Source: Sordaria brevicollis
Lineage: Eukaryota > Ascomycota > Sordariomycetes > Sordariales > Sordariaceae
Assembly: GCA_033439795.1 (NCBI GenBank)
Contig: JAUTDP010000013.1
Location: 1 to 64,000 of the forward strand
Length of the DNA: 64,000 nt
Direction: 5' to 3'
Shown here one piece after another: positions 57,652 through 64,000 of the stretch. Made by a program: the position numbers and the translations under genes. The notes below the pieces were generated by a model. The model did not search any database. It saw only the letters and a list, made by a program, of their open reading frames with translations, and was not told the origin of the DNA. Position 1 is the stretch's first letter, and each line of letters opens with the position of its first letter.

Positions 57652-60600
57652 ATGGCCGAACAACATCAACAGACAAACCAGCAGCAGCATGACCCGGAAA
57701 AGCGTGACAATGGGTCGCCTACCTCCGACGTACTGCCTCCGATGGCACCTCTAATAGCCGCCGCCCATCCACCGGGTCCTCATCGTTCCTACTCAGAGCC
57801 TGTCCCGATGATCAACCAACACCATCACACTCGCCAACCACCACGTACCGGTGACTCTTCAACCGACGACGATGAGGAGGTCTTGGTCCGCGTCATGGAT
57901 CCATCCAAGCTTGAAGAAAACATACCCTCGTTCGAAGATTGGAAGCCTGGAAAGCAGGAGCTGGCAGTGATGATCACCATGGCCGTCATCAGTCTCATGG
58001 TTGCCCTCGACGCTACCATCCTGGTGTCCGTTCTGCCCACGCTAGCTGAAGATTTTGGGGGTACTTCAACCGACGCCTTCTGGGCGGGCACATCCTACCT
58101 CCTTACATGCGCTGTATGCCAGCCCTTCATTGCAGCGCTATCGGACATCTTTGGGCGCAAGGAGATGCTCTTCGTGAGTGTCTTGCTCTTCACCTTGGGC
58201 ACGGCTCTTTGCGCACCCATCGCCAAGGGCTTCGCCGTGTTCTTTGCTGGCAGATCGGTGCAGGGAATTGGAGGTGGTGGGATCATTACCATGGGCCAGG
58301 TCATCTTTGCGGATATCGTGCCGTTGAGACAGAGGCCGAAGTACTTTGCTATTGTGCTGGGAGCGTGGGCGTTGGGAAGCGTGTTGGGGCCGTTGATCGG
58401 AGGACTCTTTGTTGAACATGCGATTTGGAGGTGGTGCTTTTACTTGAACGTGAGTCTTCGGCTTCTTGAACTCAGTAGGGGACTATAACCAGCTAATAAT
58501 GACAAATAATAGTTCCCCTTCTGCGCAATGGGCTTGCTTCTCGTCCCCGCCTTTGTCAAGCTCACCACCAAGAAGACATCTCTGGGTTCCAAGCTAGCCA
58601 GAGTCGACTGGCTCGGAGGTTTCCTGTTCATTGGAGGATTAACCAGCTTCCTCGTCGGCATGTCATGGGCCGGTATCCAGTTCGAGTGGCGCAGCGTGCA
58701 GACTATTGTGCCCATGACCGTTGGCGGCGTCAGTGTCCTCGCCTCCATCGTTTGGGAAAGATACGGCGCGCGTGAGCCCTTCCTTCGCGCGACTCTCTTC
58801 CGCTCGCGCTCGGCCATTGCTGCCTACGGTTGCGCTTTGTTTCAGGGCCTCATCCTGTTCTGCGCCCTTTATTATGTACCCTTCTATTTCACTGCCGTTC
58901 GCTTCACGTCGCCGACACAGTCCGGTCTCAATATTTTCCCTGTCACTTGCCTTCTTCTTCCAGGATCAATCGTCATCTCGCTCATGACCTCCCGCATGGG
59001 TCGCTTCCGCTGGTCAATCTGGAGCGGCTGGGTGCTCGCCACCATCGGTTGTGGTCTGCTGCACTACCTAAAGCAAGACACCAAGACCGCCATCTGGGCC
59101 GTGATCCTCGCCATTTTTGGCATCGGCCATGGCATGCTCTTGACTAGCGTCAACGTCGGCATCCAAGCCATCAGCCGGGTCGAGGACGCCGGTAGTGCCG
59201 CGGCCATGTATGCCTTCATGCGCACCCTCGGCATGTCGCTCGGCGTCGCCATTGGTGGCACTGTGTTCCAGAATGTCATGGTCAAGCGGCTCGAACAGCT
59301 CGGGTTGCCCGTCGAGATCGCGCACAACTCGGAGCAATTTGTTCGGCAGATGGCCGCCATGGAACCGACCGATCCCGTGCGCGTCGGCGCCCTCGAGGCG
59401 TACGTCGTCGGCTTCCATGGAGTCTTCTGGACCATCACCGGCGCTGGTGTGGCGGCGCTGATCTGCAGCTTGTTCATCCAGCGCCACAGCATGGACAAGA
59501 TCCTCGAGTCCAAGTTTGTCTTGCGCGGTGCCAGGGTACCGCCTGTCATGTTCACCAATGCGAAGCCGGGTCAGACGGTGACGGCCCCAGCGCCGGTTTT
59601 GGCGGTCGTGTCGAACCCGCACAGAGATGAGAACCACCACCATCACCACCACCGTAATAGTACCGCCACTGCTCACAGCGAACGACTTCCCAGACTGTTC
59701 GGCGGCGGCGCGCATCATTCCCCTGCCCCATCAAAGCCAGCTTCGACAAAGTCTACCAGTTCTGGGACGGATAGCAGCAACGGCAAAGAAGCGGTAGTAG
59801 AGAAGCATAACAACAATGACGGTACCTACAACTGCGCACCTTCGTCATCGACCAGCACCGAAAGGAACAGGGCGCTTGATGAACAAAAGCAACAGCAACA
59901 GCAGCAGCAACCGCAGAGACAGCAGCAGGATGGAGGAGAATCCACCGACTCAGAGCAGGCAAGGTGGGAGCAGGCCGTGGCTGTGACCTATTGCAACGAG
60001 CCCGATGGACAGCGCTATCCCGTCTTCCTTCTCTCCGAGGACGCCTCGCAGGCACAACAGGAGGATGCACACGCACAAGCGCAAGAGACTGCTGCCGCGA
60101 ATGTCCAGGTTTATCATGTTTCGACTGCCACCGCCGCCGGTCCAAGCGCAAGCGCCAGTGGAAGCGGAAGCGGAGGCAGAGGTGGACTCGGAAGCGGCAC
60201 CTCCAACCGCCACTCCACCATCTCAACCGCCTCCCTCTCTTCCTCTTCCTCGATCGCTTCCAACTCCGACGACGACGACGACTCAGCCCCTTCAGGTTCC
60301 TCTCGCTCATCCGCCTCATCCTTATGCTACCACCACCACAGCGCTAGCGCTGGTAGCGAGAAGGAAAACGATGCCAACAGCAATAACCTCGACCTCGACC
60401 TCCCCACACTAGTCTACGAAGAAGTCGTCGAAGACTCATTCAGAAGCTCCTCTTCTTCCATCTCCTCCCCAGAGCTAGCCCGGGCAGGTATCCTCCAAGT
60501 CCACCACGTCGAAGTCGTTTCCGTTCCTAGGGAGGAAGCGGTTGACGCGGAGAGGCAGGCGGAGATATTTGATCAGCTTCCTCTCCCGTCACTCCCGTCA

Positions 60601-61032
60601 CTCCCGTCACTCTCTTCTTCATCGTCGGGGTCATCTACGGTGGGTGTTGAGAGTGGAAATGGAAATGGAAATGGGAAGAAGGGGGTGGTGGTGGCAGGGG
60701 CGACAACGACGACGGATTCCCATGTTGTTGAGCAAGAGCAACAGCAACAACAGCAAGGACTGCTAAAACCAGAGCAGCTAGAGGTGTTTAGAAGCTCGCC
60801 TACGCCGTCGCTAGTGGCTACTTGGGCTACGTTGTGCGATGTGGATGAGCGGTCGGCGTATTTGAGTTCTTCTGTTGTTGCTGGGGATGAGAGTGACAGT
60901 GACAGTGGCAGCGACAGAGCCAGGGACATCACTGGCGGTGATGGGGATGACAGCGAGGGAGATGGTGAAAACGAAATTGAGATCATGGTGACGGGGCCCG
61001 GGGGTGTTAGTAGGGGGATATGGGAGGCTTAA
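57652..61032 (+). CDS. MFS transporter, 14-TM drug:H+ antiporter type, with long C-terminal tail (2 exons)
   Basis: Exons 57652-58449 and 58513-61032 (intron 63 nt, phase 0), 1105 aa. The membrane domain (about residues 100-590) begins with KQELAVMITMAVISLMVALD and contains the MFS loop motif ALSDIFGRKE, the GRSVQGIGGGGI segment, and motif C VLGPLIGGLF typical of antiporters. Such proteins export toxic compounds or, in some cases, move amino acids or siderophores. After VLRGARVPP comes a tail of about 500 residues, rich in His, Gln, Ser, Gly and Asp, including His and Gln runs and an acidic end. Related transporters normally end within 20-60 residues of the last span. The tail stays in frame without stops and has no obvious intron signals. 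It may be regulatory or disordered. Confidence 0.88.
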
Positions 61033-61614
61033 TTAATTAGCGTGGGAGAGACTTGGGAGGAAAGAATGGGTTGGGATTTGATGGATGGTTTTGGATTTGA
61101 CTGGCGTTTTTCATCACTCCTTTGATACCTTCTTTGTTTGTGTATGATCTCTCCACACAGAAAACTTTTGGTGTGTAGTAGCTTTTTGGGTAGGATACAT
61201 CATCCAGGATTAAAGGTAGGGTATTTTACTATGTACCTAAAAAACTTTGGTTGAATAGCATCTTGTTTTCTTAGTTTCTCTCTATTTTGTGCGGGGTTCT
61301 GATGTTCAGAAAAGGCGGTGCTTCTGACTGTTGTTAACTTCCGTGAGGGCACCTATGACCTTAAACTAGGTTTGGTGAAAGTAGGTTGCAAATAAGGAGG
61401 TTATATACCGGTGGCTAGGTACCTCTAGTCTCTACATATCAGATGTGTTCTTGGCCCCGTTTTTTTTTCTTTTTTTTCATCATCATCCTCATCCTCATCC
61501 TCAAGCGACTGCAAGACGGCAAGCAAAGCATCGGTGGACTTGTTTTGATGTACCGCTGCTTTATGGCGGAGATTGGGTATGAAGCGCTCGTCTTCACCAT
61601 CTCACTTTTGGAGC
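61033..61614. other. 3' flank of the transporter gene
   Basis: No gene seen. A T10-like run and TCATCC repeats lie at 61462-61502. Confidence 0.4.
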
Positions 61615-62013
61615 TTAAGGAGCAAGAGGTCTCAAGCAACCCTCAGTGTCAAGAGTCGCAGCAGCCGCATCGTCAACCGCCTTGCCATGTAGGGTGTTGA
61701 TGCCGCTGGCTACTTGCCGGGCAGCCGTCTTCTCTTTGATACGCTTGCGCGCAACGGGGCCGAGTTTGTTGTAGGTGTTACCACCAGCGGAGTGAGGTGG
61801 TGGTGCCCTCATGCTAGGTCCTTGGGGGTCAAGGCATCCTAGGCCTTGTAGGTCGCGATGAGGTACTTGGGTGCCCGGAGCGGCGCTGCAGACGTCGAGG
61901 GCTTCTTCTTGGGATTCTTTCTCCATACTCTTCCCACCGGCGAGCACTCCATACAGCATCTTTTTAGCATCGTGTACAAGGTGGAAAAGATTGATGAATC
62001 TGGTGTTAGTCAT
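61615..62013 (-). CDS. possible small hypothetical protein
   Basis: A 132-codon frame with an ATG at 62013. It begins MTNTRFINLFHLVHDAKKML and has mixed, protein-like composition with a basic stretch (ARKRIKEKTAARQ). No motif or neighbour supports it, and the ATG context is plain. Confidence 0.3.
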   Translation of the reverse strand: MTNTRFINLFHLVHDAKKMLYGVLAGGKSMEKESQEEALDVCSAAPGTQVPHRDLQGLGCLDPQGPSMRAPPPHSAGGNTYNKLGPVARKRIKEKTAARQVASGINTLHGKAVDDAAAATLDTEGCLRPLAP

Positions 62014-62483
62014 GTGGTATACGCCAGGCTGTTAAATATCATGTGGTTGTCAGAATGCTTTCTTTTCCAGTCCTTTATATGCGGGCTCAAAGCTCAAGTC
62101 TGAGATAGCGGCTATGCAAGGGTGAAGGGTAAGGTAGGTACGGGATGGAAAGGCATAGGGGACGGTATAAAAAGAGGAAATGTCAATTGATAATTGTTGG
62201 GTGCTATTGAGGGTGAGTATATGGGCGCACGCGACGGCAAATCATGACAGGATACCTACCTATACTCGATATGGGAACGGAAATCTCCTCCCACCATCGT
62301 ATACGAATCACGCACCCTTTTCAAACACTGCCGCATCTCCATCCTCCTATGAAGGTGGTTGATACTATATAGCCGTCCACTCCCGGACCCAAGCGGGGGT
62401 CCCCACGTAGTAATCAGTCGTTATACAAATACATGTACCTTGGGACAACGTCCTCAAGTGCTGGTGGCGTTGTCTTGGTGGCA

Positions 62484-62663
62484 TTATTTTCGGCGTTCTG
62501 ATTTTTTTTGGAGATACTTTTGCCTGGCTGCTGCAAACACCTGGAAAATGGATACCAGTGGCCAAATGAGTAATAATCCGAGTGTCCCGAGATTTCTGAT
62601 GACGGGGTTCCGATCTAGTATGAAGAATGTCGTATAGTTGGTTACCCAACTAAGTAACGCCAT
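62484..62663 (-). CDS. possible small membrane protein
   Basis: 59 codons from the ATG at 62663. A single hydrophobic span (LGTLGLLLIWPLVSIFQVFA) is followed by a basic tail (KYLQKKSERRK), the pattern of small inner-membrane or ER proteins. An upstream in-frame extension exists but lacks ATG. Weak support. Confidence 0.25.
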   Translation of the reverse strand: MALLSWVTNYTTFFILDRNPVIRNLGTLGLLLIWPLVSIFQVFAAARQKYLQKKSERRK

Positions 62664-63008
62664 CCGCTTGGTTTCCTTCGTCTCTGAGAGTAAAGTATGC
62701 AAGGGCTAACTTTGGAATAGACGCCTACTGTATGTGCATCATTCACAAAATTGTTGAGCGGACCCCTCGGCGGGGCTATCATTGCCAGTGAAGTAGACAC
62801 AGGGAAAACCCTGATCTACGGCACAGTCCTCCTTATGGACGGGGAGTTAAACAGGCTCCGCCGTTTGGAGCAAAGGGGGGAACCCGTCCAAGCTTACCCC
62901 ATTCAGTATCGTTGTTCTCCTTCCCAGTCTGGTCCCCAAACGTTCGATGAAGTTCCATCAGAATACCTTTGCCTTCTCGGATTTGGATATTCACATTGTT
63001 GGCACGGT

Positions 63009-63344
63009 TCAGTCCAAGGGTATCCCGAAGGACGACCCCAGAGGCCCAGACGCACCAAGACGCTCAACGCAGATTCGACGAGGTGATGGGTAAATGTGTT
63101 TGACAAAGTTGACCTTGAACCAGGCCATGAAGTCGTCGCCGTCGATCGTGAGTCCGGCCAGCTTTTCGTTTAGCTCCGTAACGCGGAGAGCCCTGTCCAT
63201 CTCTACGACCACTGGGGGCGCGGGCGGTGCCTGGGAGTCGTTGCCAGGGGTTTGCGGAGGGTTGGTGATGGCCGTTCTGGCGCTGGTACGGAGTTTGACC
63301 TGCTGCTTTTTGGCCTTCTCGGCCGGTTTGGGACCCATGTCCAT
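63009..63344 (-). CDS. possible hypothetical protein or first exon
   Basis: 111 codons from an ATG at 63344 (MDMGPKPAEKAKKQQVKLRT). The middle, MDRALRVTELNEKLAGLTID then GDDFMAWFKVNFVKHI, looks like real protein. The last 25 codons look less so, so a donor near 63110 may end the exon. No family recognised. Confidence 0.35.
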   Translation of the reverse strand: MDMGPKPAEKAKKQQVKLRTSARTAITNPPQTPGNDSQAPPAPPVVVEMDRALRVTELNEKLAGLTIDGDDFMAWFKVNFVKHIYPSPRRICVERLGASGPLGSSFGIPLD

Positions 63345-64000
63345 CTGAGAGCAAGGTGAACGTTAGCCGAAAATGTTCCGAAAGTTATAGTTAATAGTTT
63401 CAAGATAGGTCATCCAGGTGACTCGGCTTTGGTGACTGTCTAAAGTACTTCTGTAGGTGCCCTGTTGATGCATGTATGCTGAGGGCAAGCGTTAATGAGG
63501 GCGAGCAGGAAACAGTTAGGTGCTTGCGCCGCTGCTGCGGTTATGCTGCATCAACCTCGTTCGTACTTACTACATGTGTTCGGTCGAGTGTCTAGAAAGT
63601 GTTGCCCGAGATATTATAAACTTCGCACAGCCAAATAACGAAGGTTGGCAAAAACGTGTGCCTGTAGGAGAGGAAGGAGGCGCAGGAAAGGCTATTTCGA
63701 TATAGCAACGGCTCATCACTAGAGGTAGCCTTCAAGCATTGAGTAATATGTGACATATCTGGACTGAGATAGATTATACGGAACGCATTTTCACGGTATC
63801 ACGAGGCATAAAGACATCATATGGAGGGGAGACGTCGGTTGATATATATGTAGGTGCTACTAACGAAGTGCTCAACAAGAGCCGAGCAAGAAATAACAGG
63901 CAGCGACCTTTTACAATTACTTTAAACATTAAAAAAAGAAACCCGAGTCATCTGACCATAGCAGAGACGAAAAGAAAAAACCAACCGGCCGCCTATCCAC
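63345..64000. other. no gene seen to the window end
   Basis: Only short frames, with AT-rich patches near 63900. A gene may begin beyond the edge. Confidence 0.4.

Noticed and set aside
57524..57754. Possible upstream open frame overlapping the transporter start
   Set aside because: Begins with TTG, not ATG, and has no conserved content.

Overview
The window looks like nuclear DNA of a filamentous ascomycete (Pezizomycotina). A Sordariomycete, probably of the Sordariales, is my best guess. The evidence is genes with short 55-90 bp GT-AG introns, a GH18 chitinase, a short secreted tyrosinase, a fungal ubiquitin-S27a fusion, and about 16.5 kb of very AT-rich DNA whose decay fits repeat-induced point mutation (RIP: TpA everywhere, CpA almost gone, former CAA/CAG/TGG codons turned into stops). 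I cannot name the species from sequence alone.

Layout. 0-4.6 kb: a zinc-knuckle-like hypothetical gene on the minus strand, with a decayed tandem copy of its 3' half downstream. 5.4-6.9 kb: a three-exon secreted tyrosinase (-). 8.7-13.3 kb: a divergent pair, an ADP-ribosyltransferase-fold protein (-) and a HeLo-like/ankyrin protein (+). Their N-termini differ, but by eye they share a C-terminal module; I consider this the most interesting find. 13.3-15.1 kb: a multipass membrane protein (-), tail to tail with the HeLo-like gene. 16.5-17.7 kb: a hypothetical protein with an acidic, tyrosine-rich tail (-).

18.42-35.19 kb is a nested transposon block. The outer element is a Mutator-like (MULE) DNA transposon with terminal inverted repeats of about 105 bp and an 8-bp target duplication. 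Its transposase gene is split by a 13.5-kb Ty3/Gypsy-like LTR retrotransposon lying on the minus strand, with 623-bp LTRs of type TG...CA and a 4-bp target duplication. Inside the retroelement, gag, protease, RT/RNase H and integrase remnants read on the minus strand. A further, long unrecognised frame reads on the plus strand between integrase and the 3' LTR. Joining the two flanks of the MULE gives a continuous open frame, so it probably landed in a host gene.

36.4-40.3 kb: a GH18 chitinase with an N-terminal membrane segment (+), then ubiquitin-S27a (-) and ribosomal protein S26 (+) sharing a divergent promoter. 40.3-44.3 kb: no gene found; it contains a 63-nt poly(A) run and one of three copies of a short B-box-bearing repeat. 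44.3-47.1 kb: a nuclear-type hypothetical protein (+) and the COX20 assembly factor (-). 48.2-55.2 kb: the catalytic subunit of DNA polymerase epsilon (+), complete at about 2,274 aa. 57.7-61.0 kb: a 14-TM-type MFS transporter with a very long low-complexity tail (+). 61.0-64.0 kb: only small, weakly supported frames.

Most of the window is ordinary housekeeping (replication, translation, respiration, wall remodelling). The accessory parts are the ART/HeLo pair, the duplicated zinc-knuckle gene and the transposon block. Exon coordinates come from reading GT-AG signals and checking phase by eye; no alignment was run.
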